Source of the DNA: QHCA01 sp038237645
GTDB lineage: Bacteria; Actinomycetota; Actinomycetes; Mycobacteriales; QHCA01
Reading direction: 5' to 3'
Assembly (NCBI GenBank): GCA_038237645.1
Contig: JBBRYN010000001.1
Location: forward strand, 1 to 64,000
DNA length: 64,000 nt
Part shown: positions 1 to 7,555 of the stretch, piece after piece
Layout of the letters: every line of letters begins with the position of its first letter
Numbering within the stretch: position 1 is the stretch's first letter
Notes under the pieces: model-generated
Told to the model about the DNA's origin: nothing
What the model saw: only the letters and a program-made list of their open reading frames with translations
Database searches by the model: none
Translations under genes and position numbers: made by a program

Positions 1-136
1 GTCCGCTATCCGAAAGCTGCGTAACTATGCCAAGAAGATCATCGGTAAGCCGTGTGCGGGAAAACCGCACGCACGGTTTGAAAGGGGGATGGGGAAACAG
101 GGCCGCAACGCGGCTCCTGCGCCCCTGACCACCAAT
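1..136 (+). mobile_element. Group II intron, 3' end (domains V and VI)
   Basis: Bases 47-79 fold as a group II intron domain V: an AAGCCGTGTGCGG arm, a GAAA-type loop and a CCGCACGCACGGTTT arm, with the AGC catalytic triad at the base of the stem. Bases 90-125 form a domain VI-like hairpin (GGGG, CAGG and CCGC pair with GCGG, CCTG and CCCC). The intron-encoded protein and the 5' end lie outside the window. The exact 3' boundary is not fixed; it falls between about 127 and 136, where the disrupted aldo/keto reductase frame begins on the other strand. The intron is therefore antisense to its host gene. Domain assignment is from visible structure; the class (IIB or IIC) is not determined. Confidence 0.85.
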
Positions 137-283
137 GTCGAAGGTCGTGATTCCCAGGTCCAGCGCGGTCCGCACGCAGGCGATCGCCGCATCCTGCTCG
201 ACCTGTGAACCGTGGGTCAGCCAGTTGCCGTACGAGATCTCACTGACCTTGAGCCCGCTCCTGCCGAGATGGCGGAAGTCCAC
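137..283 (-). pseudogene. Aldo/keto reductase, N-terminal fragment split by the intron
   Basis: A GTG start at 283 follows a strong GGGGAGGAG ribosome-binding site and lies 12 bases past the DUF3043 stop, so it was the second gene of a minus-strand operon. The 49 codons read as the typical start of a voltage-gated-potassium-channel-beta-type aldo/keto reductase: FRHLGRSGLKVSEISYGNW, then a conserved helix and ITTFD. The family continues TFDTADVYA, with the catalytic Asp and Tyr after this point. Here homology stops at D49 exactly where the group II intron tail begins. Because the intron is on the opposite strand it cannot be spliced from this gene's mRNA, so the reductase should be inactive. 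The rest of the gene is presumably beyond the intron, outside the window. Confidence 0.82.
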
Positions 284-295
284 GCGCTCCTCCCC

Positions 296-904
296 TCAGA
301 CCTCGGTGCCGATCTTGACGCCCGGGCGCGGGCTACGCAGCCGGCGGAAGGTCGCTGCCCGCATCACCCCGTAGAAAACGTGCCCGCGCGCCGGGGACTC
401 ATCGTCGGGGAACCGGTCGATGACGGCCCGGCGGATGACGCGGCTCAAGACGTACGAGTCGGCGGCGAACGTGAGGATCATCAGCAGCCACAGGTAACTG
501 ATGGCGAGCTTGACGCCGGGAGGGACCCCGGGAACGCTTGCCGCCAGCAGGATCACCACGGCTGCGCCGAAGACGTAGGACCCGGCGTTGCGCCGTGCGT
601 CGACGATGTCGCGCACAAGCTTGCGGGCCGGACCGCGGTCACGGGCCAGCACGTAGCGCTCGTCGCCCTCGAGCATGCCCTTGCGGGCCTCGCCGCGGCC
701 ATCCCGCGACCTCGCGCGCATCCGCGCATAGGCCTCCTTGCGGGTCGTCGGGGGAGGCGGCGGCGGGACGGCACGCTGGCGCTTCGGGGTGGGCCGGCCC
801 TTCCCGGTGGGCTGGCCGGCCGGCTTCGGCTGCCGTTCGGGTGCAGCGGTCGGCTCGGCCGGGGTCCGGTCCCGGCCCGGCATCCGGAAGGTGGGCAGGC
901 GCAC
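296..904 (-). CDS. DUF3043 membrane protein
   Basis: A 202-residue protein of the actinobacterial DUF3043 family (Rv2206-like). The first ~60 residues are basic and rich in Pro, ending in a run of prolines. A conserved cytoplasmic segment follows (KEAYARMRARSRDGRGEARK, GDERYVLARDRGPARKLVRD). Two hydrophobic helices come at about residues 110-128 and 135-155, then a basic tail. GTG at 904 is chosen because translation from it gives the usual family start; it is divergent from the glycerate kinase gene, 27 bases away. Its function is unknown. Downstream on the same strand is the split aldo/keto reductase. Confidence 0.8.
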   Translation of the reverse strand: MRLPTFRMPGRDRTPAEPTAAPERQPKPAGQPTGKGRPTPKRQRAVPPPPPPTTRKEAYARMRARSRDGRGEARKGMLEGDERYVLARDRGPARKLVRDIVDARRNAGSYVFGAAVVILLAASVPGVPPGVKLAISYLWLLMILTFAADSYVLSRVIRRAVIDRFPDDESPARGHVFYGVMRAATFRRLRSPRPGVKIGTEV

Positions 905-931
905 GGCTACGAGAGTAGTCAGACTGAGCCG

Positions 932-2065
932 GTGCGGATCGTCGTGGCACCGGACTCCTTCGGCGGGATCCTGTCGGCCGCGCAGGCGGCGGCGGCGATC
1001 GCCGAGGGCTGGCGCCGGGGGGCACCGGCGGACGAGGTGGTGCAGCGCCCGCTCTCCGATGGCGGCCCGGGTTTCGTCGCCGTGTTGCGTTCCGTGCTCG
1101 ACGGCACGGTGCTGCCGGTACGCACTACCGACCCGCTCGGCCGGGAGGTTGCCGCGGAGGTGTTCGTCTGCGGCCGGACCGCCTACGTCGAGTCGGCGCA
1201 GGCGTGCGGCTTGCACCTGCTCGCCGAAGCCGAGCGAGATCCGCTGATGACCACGTCGTGGGGACTCGGCCTGCTGCTGCGCGCCGCGGTGCAGCGTGGG
1301 GCGGAGACCGTGGTCGTGGGGCTCGGTGGGTCGGCCTCCAACGACGGCGGCGCGGGGATGTTGGCCGCCCTGGGCGGCCGGCCGGTCGACTCCCGCGGCA
1401 GGGCGCTGGCCTCCGGCGGGGCGGCCTTGCTCGACGTCGCCGGCATCGAGGGGTCGCCCCGGTTGGGGGATGCCCGCCTGATCGGCGCCGGCGATGTCGA
1501 CAACCCGCTGCTCGGACCCGCGGGTGCGAGCGCGGTGTTCGGCCCGCAGAAGGGGGCGACGCCGGCCGATGTCGCGCTGCTCGACCGCGCGCTGTCCACC
1601 TGGGCGACCGCGCTTCGCCGCCTCCCGGGGTGTCCGGCGGATGTCTGCGACCTGCCCGGCTCCGGGGCGGCCGGCGGTATCGGTGCCGCCCTGCTGGCCC
1701 TGGGTGCGGAGTTCGACTCCGGCGCCGGCCTGGTGAGGCGGCTTGTCGGCCTGGACGCCGCGCTGCAGGGAGCGCGGGTGGTGCTGACCGGGGAAGGCTC
1801 CTTCGACACCCAATCGCTGCGCGGCAAGGTGGTGACCGGCGTGGCCGCCTCGGCCGGCACGCGGGGCGTGCCCTGCCTGGTGCTCGCCGGTCAGGTGTCC
1901 GTCGGCCAACGGCAGATGGCGGCGCACGGCATCGAGGCGGCCTACTCGGTGGCCGAGCACCTCGGCTCGGTGCGGGAGGCGATGGCGCACCCCGCGGCAG
2001 GGGTGCGCTCCCTTGCCGAGCGGGTCGCGAGGCAGTGGAGTCCGGGCGCTCGGCAGGTACGATGA
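932..2065 (+). CDS. Glycerate kinase
   Basis: A 377-residue glycerate 2- or 3-kinase of the GarK/GlxK family (Rv2205c-like), which transfers phosphate from ATP to D-glycerate. It begins VRIVVAPDSFGGILSAAQ, the family hallmark. It contains PLSDGGPGF, an ETVVVGLGGSASNDGGAGM motif and the late GEGSFDTQSLRGKVV motif that holds catalytic residues. GTG at 932 gives the standard start; longer readings would run over the divergent DUF3043 gene. Its length is normal for the family. It is followed by erpA after 36 bases, as in mycobacteria. Confidence 0.9.
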   Translation: MRIVVAPDSFGGILSAAQAAAAIAEGWRRGAPADEVVQRPLSDGGPGFVAVLRSVLDGTVLPVRTTDPLGREVAAEVFVCGRTAYVESAQACGLHLLAEAERDPLMTTSWGLGLLLRAAVQRGAETVVVGLGGSASNDGGAGMLAALGGRPVDSRGRALASGGAALLDVAGIEGSPRLGDARLIGAGDVDNPLLGPAGASAVFGPQKGATPADVALLDRALSTWATALRRLPGCPADVCDLPGSGAAGGIGAALLALGAEFDSGAGLVRRLVGLDAALQGARVVLTGEGSFDTQSLRGKVVTGVAASAGTRGVPCLVLAGQVSVGQRQMAAHGIEAAYSVAEHLGSVREAMAHPAAGVRSLAERVARQWSPGARQVR

Positions 2066-2101
2066 CCCTGCCGAAATCCGACCCTGAGGAGATCCGTAGC
2101 C

Positions 2102-2455
2102 GTGACCGCACCCCAGAGCACACCGACCCAGCAGAGCATCGCGCTCAGCGACCAGGCCGCGGCCAAGGTCAAGGCACTGCTCGAGCAAGAAGGTCGCGAC
2201 GACCTGCGCCTGCGCATCGCGGTGCAGCCCGGCGGCTGCTCCGGACTGCGATACCAGTTGTTCTTCGACGAGCGCTCACTCGACGGTGACGAGGTCAAGG
2301 ACTTCGGCGGCGTCGAGGTCGTGCTCGACCGGATGAGCGCGCCTTACCTGTCCGGGGCCACCATCGATTTTGTCGACACGATCGAGAAGCAGGGCTTCAC
2401 CATCGACAACCCGCAGGCCTCCGGGTCCTGCGCCTGCGGCGATTCGTTCCATTAG
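2102..2455 (+). CDS. erpA: Iron-sulfur cluster insertion protein ErpA
   Basis: A 117-residue A-type Fe-S carrier (HesB/IscA/ErpA family; Rv2204c-like), which takes clusters from the SUF scaffold and delivers them to target enzymes. The three cluster-binding cysteines are visible: one in QPGGCSGLRY and two in the C-terminal SCACGDSF motif. The GTG start at 2102 has a GAGGAG ribosome-binding site about 9 bases upstream. Its position just before the respiratory genes fits a role in maturing Fe-S enzymes such as the Rieske protein, but this link is inferred. Confidence 0.92.
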   Translation: MTAPQSTPTQQSIALSDQAAAKVKALLEQEGRDDLRLRIAVQPGGCSGLRYQLFFDERSLDGDEVKDFGGVEVVLDRMSAPYLSGATIDFVDTIEKQGFTIDNPQASGSCACGDSFH

Positions 2456-2463
2456 CCACTATT

Positions 2464-2506
2464 CGTCAGCTCCGCTCGCTCCTCGCTCCGCTGCTTCGAT
2501 CAACTA
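2464..2506. repeat. GCTCGC-rich dispersed repeat, degenerate copy
   Basis: Between the convergent ends of erpA and the next minus-strand gene is a run of CGTCAGCTCCGCTCGCTCC and related words. It resembles the 49-bp repeat unit at 20673-20842 and, reverse-complemented, the short stretch at 24641-24673. It may be a degenerate copy of the same intergenic element. There is no T-tract, so a classical terminator role is not supported. Confidence 0.45.
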
Positions 2507-3694
2507 TTTCGTCGCTGGAGCGGCCGGTCCTCCATGCATCCTGCCGGACCCGATGGCCGGGCCTGAAGCGGACGACCAGGACAGATAGCGCGACTCGACG
2601 GCCACCACCGGGATCGGCTGCTGCTGGCCGGCCGCCGTGAACAGCCATGCCGGCACGAGGAGTGACCCCCGTCCGTCGCTGGTCGCCAGCCAGCCCAGCC
2701 GTGCTCCGGTGATGTCCGAGGATCGCGTCGCAGGGCAGCGGTCGAGACAGGCGAACATCGGCCGCGGCTGCGCCTGAAGCCGCCGGAACGCCTGCGCTGC
2801 CCCGATCAGCGGGTAGGTCACGCCGGCCCTCGGTCTACCGAGCAAGCCGCTGCCGGAGACCACCCGGTCCCAGCCGTCAACCGTCACGACGGTGTCCAGC
2901 CCAGCCGCTTCTGTGCCGGTCACCCGCAGTGGCGTACGTACTTCGACGACGCTGCCGTAGTTGGTGCTCCGCAGGTTGTCCGCGGGCAGGCCGGTCGCGC
3001 GTAGCACGCGAGCAGCCGTGCGCTGTGCGCCAATCGCGGACGGAGCGCGCGGGCTGCGCAGCCCGGCTACGGCATCGACCGGAGCGTCCGCCGCCCCGGG
3101 ACCGGAACACCCGTTCGGCGGGCAGGCCGGATGGGACCGCACCTGGCCGGCCGGACCCACCAACTGCCAGAGCCACCCCGGCCCGTCCTGGACGGTCAGC
3201 TCGCGCTCCCCGGAGGCAAGTCGCCAGCCGCTCAGGACGGGGGCCGGCGTCCCGCTCAGGCCCAGGGCACTCGCGAGGCGACCGACGAGGGCCATCGGCG
3301 CCCGGCCACCGGCGAACTGGAAGACCGGTGCGCCACGCCGGCCGCCGGCGGGCAGTGTGCCCGTCAACCGGTAGGAACCACCGGTGATCGGGCGCACGCC
3401 GGGTCGCAGCGGAGCCTGCTGCGCCGAGCCTGCACCGGATTGCGACAGGTGCAGCACCGGCACCGCAGGACTGCCGGAGCCTGCTTGGGGGTGATTGCCG
3501 GCCCGGACGGCCAGCGTCGTGCCGCCGCCGACGACCACCACCAGCACCGCCGTCGCCAGGGGAGCCGGCCAGCGCCTGCCTCCCCGGGGCCGCCGCTTCT
3601 CCCCGCTGTCACTGCTCATGTTTTCGTCCCGTCGCGACATGCCGTTGAGACGCACCCCGGGACCCGGAGGTTCCGGTCCGCTCGGCGCGGTCAA
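2504..3694 (-). CDS. Membrane-anchored extracytoplasmic protein of unknown function
   Basis: A protein of about 396 residues with a basic, cytoplasmic N-terminus (DSGEKRRPRGGRRW), one membrane helix (APLATAVLVVVVGGGTTLAV, near residues 43-63) and a large extracytoplasmic part with four cysteines (two in ACPPNGC, two in CLDRC) that could form disulfides. The first start is TTG at 3694, overlapping the TGA of the upstream small gene, with GGGGAGGTCC placed as its ribosome-binding site; ATG codons at 3640 and 3619 are alternatives. Mycobacteria carry a membrane protein (Rv2203) in the same slot between adoK and erpA, but similarity to it was not verified. No catalytic motif was recognised. Confidence 0.7.
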   Translation of the reverse strand: MTAPSGPEPPGPGVRLNGMSRRDENMSSDSGEKRRPRGGRRWPAPLATAVLVVVVGGGTTLAVRAGNHPQAGSGSPAVPVLHLSQSGAGSAQQAPLRPGVRPITGGSYRLTGTLPAGGRRGAPVFQFAGGRAPMALVGRLASALGLSGTPAPVLSGWRLASGERELTVQDGPGWLWQLVGPAGQVRSHPACPPNGCSGPGAADAPVDAVAGLRSPRAPSAIGAQRTAARVLRATGLPADNLRSTNYGSVVEVRTPLRVTGTEAAGLDTVVTVDGWDRVVSGSGLLGRPRAGVTYPLIGAAQAFRRLQAQPRPMFACLDRCPATRSSDITGARLGWLATSDGRGSLLVPAWLFTAAGQQQPIPVVAVESRYLSWSSASGPAIGSGRMHGGPAAPATK

Positions 3695-3867
3695 TCTTCA
3701 GGGACCTCCCCGTCTGCCGCCTCCGCTCCCTCGCCGGCCGGCGTCTCTGCCGCGGCCGCTTCCTGCGGGGGAGGCGACCGGCGCGTCCGCGGCTGGAACA
3801 CGGCCGGCATCTGCCGTGCGTCAGCGATCAGATCGCCTAGTGGGTCGGTGCGTGCCGGCCTCGTCAT
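3691..3867 (-). CDS. Small acidic-tailed protein, translationally coupled
   Basis: A frame of about 58 residues reading MTRPARTDPLGDLIADARQM and ending in an Ala/Glu/Pro-rich acidic tail. Its stop TGA overlaps the TTG start of the downstream membrane protein, which suggests coupled translation. ATG at 3867 is chosen because a TATGGT hexamer sits a few bases upstream, so the transcript could be nearly leaderless; ATG at 3879 and a longer in-frame start at 3969 are possible. No family was recognised. It may be a cytoplasmic partner of the membrane protein, but this is only inferred from coupling. Confidence 0.5.
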   Translation of the reverse strand: MTRPARTDPLGDLIADARQMPAVFQPRTRRSPPPQEAAAAETPAGEGAEAADGEVPED

Positions 3868-4070
3868 GTCTCGCACCATAGGTGCGATCGGCCGACCTGG
3901 ACACCGGTACCCGGCGGTAGGTTTCGTCGCTCTCCGGGCCCGCTGGCCCGGCCGTATTCGATGATCCATCTCTCGGCAGTGACCGGGCGTTCGTCAAGCA
4001 AATCGCAGGCGGGGTCGGTCGTGGCCGGCCTTCGGTGGAGCAGGTGGCGGGGCGACGATGACCGCGAGCC

Positions 4071-4550
4071 TCAACTGTCCGACAGATGCAGGCGCCCGTC
4101 CTCGTCAGTGATGAAGTAGACGTCAAACGGCACCGGGGCCTGCGGCTTGAGCGAGAGCGCATCAGGATCCTCGCGCACCTCGCACCAGAATGCTGCCTCG
4201 TCGACAGCCGTACCGATCACCGCCCACGGTAGGCCGCGAGCGGCCGCTGCGACCCACACCCGAAGAGGCCGAAGCCCACTCCCGAGCAGTTCTTCGCCGA
4301 TGGGTATCCCGGCGGCCTGCGCGATGAGGTGGGAGGTGTGCTGCTGCACGCACTCACGCCGCAACGACCATCGTTCCCACCAGCCCCGCAGGTGATCGAT
4401 CGCCGAATCCGCGAACGCGTCCGCAGCGTCGCAGGCCGTCTGGTCGGCATTCGCCGCGCCGGGTTGACGCGCCCGGACCAGCACGTCGTGCCCGCATGGT
4501 GTCGTCGACTCGTAGCGGAACAGTTTGAAGACCTCAGTCTGGACGCCCAC
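4071..4550 (-). CDS. Hypothetical protein, about 159 residues
   Basis: The frame shows good coding character (Trp- and acid-rich, no low-complexity bias), including LRGWWERWSLRRECVQQH, AVIGTAVDEAAFWCEVRED and a C-terminus FDVYFITDEDGRLHLSDS. GTG at 4550 is a provisional start; ATG at 4577 in the same frame is another. Neither has a clear ribosome-binding site. The frame stays open well upstream, but the sequence there looks non-coding, so an N-terminal truncation cannot be excluded. No family was recognised. Confidence 0.5.
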   Translation of the reverse strand: MGVQTEVFKLFRYESTTPCGHDVLVRARQPGAANADQTACDAADAFADSAIDHLRGWWERWSLRRECVQQHTSHLIAQAAGIPIGEELLGSGLRPLRVWVAAAARGLPWAVIGTAVDEAAFWCEVREDPDALSLKPQAPVPFDVYFITDEDGRLHLSDS

Positions 4551-4996
4551 GGATTCATTGTGCCAGCGCCATGTCATCCAACGCCGCGTCATCCAGGGCG
4601 CCGAAGACGCCGCCTGGCTGTCAGCGATATCTGCTAACCAATCGCCGGGCCACCAACGGCACGAGATGGGCGCGTCGAGCAGGGTGGACGAGCGGCTGGT
4701 GTGGGCCGCGGTTGTCAAAATCGGCGTTAGGAAGACGAACCCACGACGGCGGCGAGCACTGCCATCCCGGGCGTCGCCGAACCGCAGCCCGGGGGCCCGT
4801 CGGCGGTTGATGATCGCCTCCTGCGAGGGAGTCCGGCCCGAAGACCTCCCACCCGACCCGACCGTTATCAACTCACCGCGCCCGTCTCTCGCCCGGCGCG
4901 GACGACTCCGCCTCGGCGGCACTGGGTCGCTCGCTACGATGGTTAGGCTGTCGTCGTCTTGGCTCCTCCGGCTGTCGAACCCAGGAAGTCCACCCC
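4551..4996. other. 446-base region without a convincing gene
   Basis: No reading frame here has both a plausible start and recognisable protein features. The minus frame continuous with the hypothetical protein reads through DAPISCRWWPGDWLADIADS, which looks partly protein-like and may be a decayed N-terminus. The last 60 bases hold TACGATGGTTAG, a possible -10 region for adoK. No tRNA cloverleaf was found. Confidence 0.4.
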
Positions 4997-5977
4997 GTGC
5001 GCATCGCCGTGACCGGCTCCATCGCCACCGACCACCTGATGCATTTCCCCGGGCGGTTCGCAACCCAGCTGCTCCCCGGAGAGCTCGACCGGGTGTCCCT
5101 GTCGTTCCTCGTCGACGAGCTCGTGGTCCGGCGCGGCGGTGTGGCGGCCAACATCGCGTTCGGGATGGGTCAGCTCGGCCTGCACCCGGCGCTGGTCGGC
5201 GCGGTCGGTGCCGACTTCGCCGACTACCGGGCCTGGCTCGAGCGGCACAATGTCGACTGCGAGGGGGTCTATGTCAGCGAGCTCGCGCACACCGCGCGAT
5301 TCGTGTGCACGACCGACGACGACATGTGCCAGATCGCATCGTTCTACGCCGGAGCCATGAGTGAGGCGCGCAACATCGAACTCGCGCCGATCGTGGAGCG
5401 CCTCGGTGGTCTGGACATCGTGATCGTGGGCGCCAACGATCCAGCGGCGATGGTCCGGCACACCGCCGAGTGCCGCCAGCGCGGCTACCCCTTCGCGGCC
5501 GACCCGTCGCAGCAGTTGGCCAGGATGTCCGGTGAGGACATCACTGCGCTGGTCGAGGGCGCCGACTACCTGCTCACCAACGAGTACGAGAAGAAGCTGC
5601 TGGAGTCGAAGACCGGCCTCACCGACGATCAGGTCCTCGACCGGGTGGGCGTGCGTGTCACCACTCTGGGGGGCGACGGGGTGCGGATCGAGGGCCGCGG
5701 GGTCGGCGAGGTCATCCACGTGCCGGTGGCGCGCGAGCTGGCGAAGCATGATCCGACCGGCGTCGGTGACGGGTTCCGAGCCGGCTTCTTCGCCGGACTG
5801 TCCTGGCAGCTGGGGCTGGAGCGTTCGGCGCAGGTCGGCAGCCTGGTGGCCACCAACGTGATCGAGACGGTGGGTACGCAGGAATACCAGATCAAGCCCG
5901 CCGACTTCATCGAACGCTTCTGCGTCTCCTATGGCGAGCAGGCGGCAAACGAGGTGCGTCCCCACCTACCGGTCTGA
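4997..5977 (+). CDS. adoK: Adenosine kinase (PfkB family)
   Basis: A 326-residue PfkB-type sugar/nucleoside kinase that closely follows M. tuberculosis AdoK (Rv2202c) from end to end as recalled. It converts adenosine to AMP in purine salvage. Visible hallmarks are VTGSIATDHLMHFPGRF at the start, the substrate-side RGGVAANIAFGMGQLG, DPSQQLARMSGEDI and the signature DPTGVGDGFRAGFFAGL, which carries the anion hole and catalytic Asp. GTG at 4997 has AGGAAG upstream. Some actinobacterial orthologues are named CbhK or simply carbohydrate kinase, so substrate choice is inferred from the mycobacterial enzyme. Confidence 0.88.
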   Translation: MRIAVTGSIATDHLMHFPGRFATQLLPGELDRVSLSFLVDELVVRRGGVAANIAFGMGQLGLHPALVGAVGADFADYRAWLERHNVDCEGVYVSELAHTARFVCTTDDDMCQIASFYAGAMSEARNIELAPIVERLGGLDIVIVGANDPAAMVRHTAECRQRGYPFAADPSQQLARMSGEDITALVEGADYLLTNEYEKKLLESKTGLTDDQVLDRVGVRVTTLGGDGVRIEGRGVGEVIHVPVARELAKHDPTGVGDGFRAGFFAGLSWQLGLERSAQVGSLVATNVIETVGTQEYQIKPADFIERFCVSYGEQAANEVRPHLPV

Positions 5978-6150
5978 CCCGGCCTGCAGCGCGGTGGCAT
6001 CCAGGCGACCGTTGAGCATCCCCAGGGCACGCCGCGGCACCCCAGGCAGCCCGGGCCGCCTGGCCCCGGATAGTCTTTCCGGCAGTCCTGCAGCATTGTC
6101 TTCAAGCAGTCAACAGCCGGCGAACGCAGCGTGGATCGGGAGGCGGGCAG

Positions 6151-7047
6151 GTGCTTCGGAGTCGGTCGAGGGTGCGCCGCCCGACGCGCCGGCATGCCGG
6201 TGTCGGCATCCTGCTCGTCGCGCTGTCGACGGTGCTGTCCGGCTGCTCGGTGAACAACCTGCCCCGCTTCGGCTTCCCCCGTGGCGTCACGGTACAGGCC
6301 GACCGGATCCTCACCCTGTGGTCGTCATCGACGATCGCCGCCCTGGCCGTCGGCGTATTCGTCTGGGGCCTGATCTTCTGGGCCGCGATCCGCTACCGCA
6401 GGCGGCCGGACGCCGAGGAGATGCCGCCGCAGGTCAGCTACAGCCTGCCGATCGAGATCCTCTACACGGTGGTGCCGTTCCTCATCATCGCCGTGCTGTT
6501 CTTCTACACCGCGGTCGACGAGACCTACGTCAACGCGGAGAGCAAGCGGCCGGACATCCAGATCAGCGTCCTGGCCTTCAAGTGGAACTGGCAGTTCGGC
6601 TACGTCGGCCAGCAGGACCGCAACGGCAACTTCGTCCAGACCGTCGGTTCGTCCGACGAGATCCCGGTGCTAGTGCTGCCGGTGAACAAGACCGTGCTGT
6701 TCACCGAGACCTCACCGGATGTCGTCCACTCGTTCTGGGTCCCGGAGTTCCTGTTCAAGCGGGACGTCATCCCCGGCCGCACGAACTCCTTCGAGGTGAC
6801 CGTCACCCGGACGGGCTCCTTCGTCGGCCACTGCGCGGAGTTCTGCGGCGCCTACCACGCATTCATGAACTTCGAGGTCCGCGCCGTGAGTCAGTCCGAC
6901 TTCACCGCCTTCCTGACCGCCCGCAAGCAGGGGATGACCACTGCGGATGCCCTGCGCGCGATCGGCCAGCCACCCTTCGCGACAACCACCCGGCCCTTCG
7001 GTCAGGATCGCGGCCAGCTCGGTACTGCAGCCGGTAGTCAGCGGTGA
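6151..7047 (+). CDS. ctaC: Cytochrome c oxidase subunit II
   Basis: A 298-residue subunit of the aa3-type oxidase that accepts electrons from the cytochrome cc subunit through its CuA centre. It starts with a lipoprotein-like signal (VALSTVLSGC, with Cys at about 31), then two transmembrane helices (about residues 53-73 and 93-116) and a periplasmic cupredoxin domain. All CuA ligands are visible: His in VVHSFWVPEF and Cys-Glu-Cys-His-Met in HCAEFCGAYHAFM. GTG at 6151 has GGGAGG upstream. It overlaps ctaF by 4 bases. The catalytic subunit ctaD is not in this window. Confidence 0.95.
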   Translation: MLRSRSRVRRPTRRHAGVGILLVALSTVLSGCSVNNLPRFGFPRGVTVQADRILTLWSSSTIAALAVGVFVWGLIFWAAIRYRRRPDAEEMPPQVSYSLPIEILYTVVPFLIIAVLFFYTAVDETYVNAESKRPDIQISVLAFKWNWQFGYVGQQDRNGNFVQTVGSSDEIPVLVLPVNKTVLFTETSPDVVHSFWVPEFLFKRDVIPGRTNSFEVTVTRTGSFVGHCAEFCGAYHAFMNFEVRAVSQSDFTAFLTARKQGMTTADALRAIGQPPFATTTRPFGQDRGQLGTAAGSQR

Positions 7048-7433
7048 AGACCGAGGCGCGGATCTTTCTCATCGTCACGGTCTTCCTGTTCCTGTCGGCC
7101 GCCGTCTACCTCGCCTGGTCGCGTGACCCGATCGGCGGGACTGCCCTGATCGTCTCCGGCGGCCTGTGCGCGCTGTGCGGCGGGTATTTCGCGTTCGTCG
7201 CCCGGCGCATCGCCCCTCGTCCCGAGGACCGCAGCGATGCCGAGATCTCCGAAGGTGCCGGTGAATTGGGCTTCTTCAGTCCCGGCAGCTACTGGCCGGT
7301 GGGCATCGCCGGCGCCGCCGCCATCACCGGGCTGGGGCTGGTCTACTGGCCTGCGTACTGGCTGATAGCCGTGGGTGTCATCGCCCTGCTGATCGCCGCC
7401 GGCGGCCTGCTCTTCGAGTACTACACCAAGTAG
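7044..7433 (+). CDS. ctaF: Cytochrome c oxidase subunit IV, actinobacterial type
   Basis: A 129-residue membrane protein with four predicted helices, matching the actinobacterial oxidase polypeptide IV (Rv2199c-like): KTEARIFLIVTVFLFLSAAVY, a second helix pair around residues 32-52, then the conserved RRIAPRPEDR and the GFFSPGSYWP motif. It is a small structural subunit of the aa3 oxidase. GTG at 7044 overlaps the ctaC stop (GTGA), indicating coupled translation. Confidence 0.93.
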   Translation: MKTEARIFLIVTVFLFLSAAVYLAWSRDPIGGTALIVSGGLCALCGGYFAFVARRIAPRPEDRSDAEISEGAGELGFFSPGSYWPVGIAGAAAITGLGLVYWPAYWLIAVGVIALLIAAGGLLFEYYTK

Positions 7434-7472
7434 TCCGCCTGCCCTTGGCCGCCGCGCGGCGGTCACAGTGTG

Positions 7473-7533
7473 CGGTGATCATGCACTTTTGCCGGATCTG
7501 CGACGTGTCGGTGTGCAACCGACATGATCACCG
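7473..7533. terminator. Inverted repeat between convergent ctaF and qcrB
   Basis: The arms CGGTGATCATG (7473-7483) and CATGATCACCG (7523-7533) are perfectly complementary, and the adjacent TGCAC/GTGCA words extend the pairing inside the loop side. The element lies midway between two convergent stops (7433 and 7556). A two-way transcription stop is the likely role, though there is no T-tract. Its sequence resembles a dispersed palindrome seen in related actinobacteria (from memory, not checked). Confidence 0.55.
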
Positions 7534-7555
7534 ACGGGGGCCAGGCGGGGCAGGG

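Noticed and set aside
4780..5000. tRNA gene suggested by GGTTCGACAG-like bases on the minus strand
   Set aside because: No acceptor stem, anticodon arm or D-arm could be built around it.
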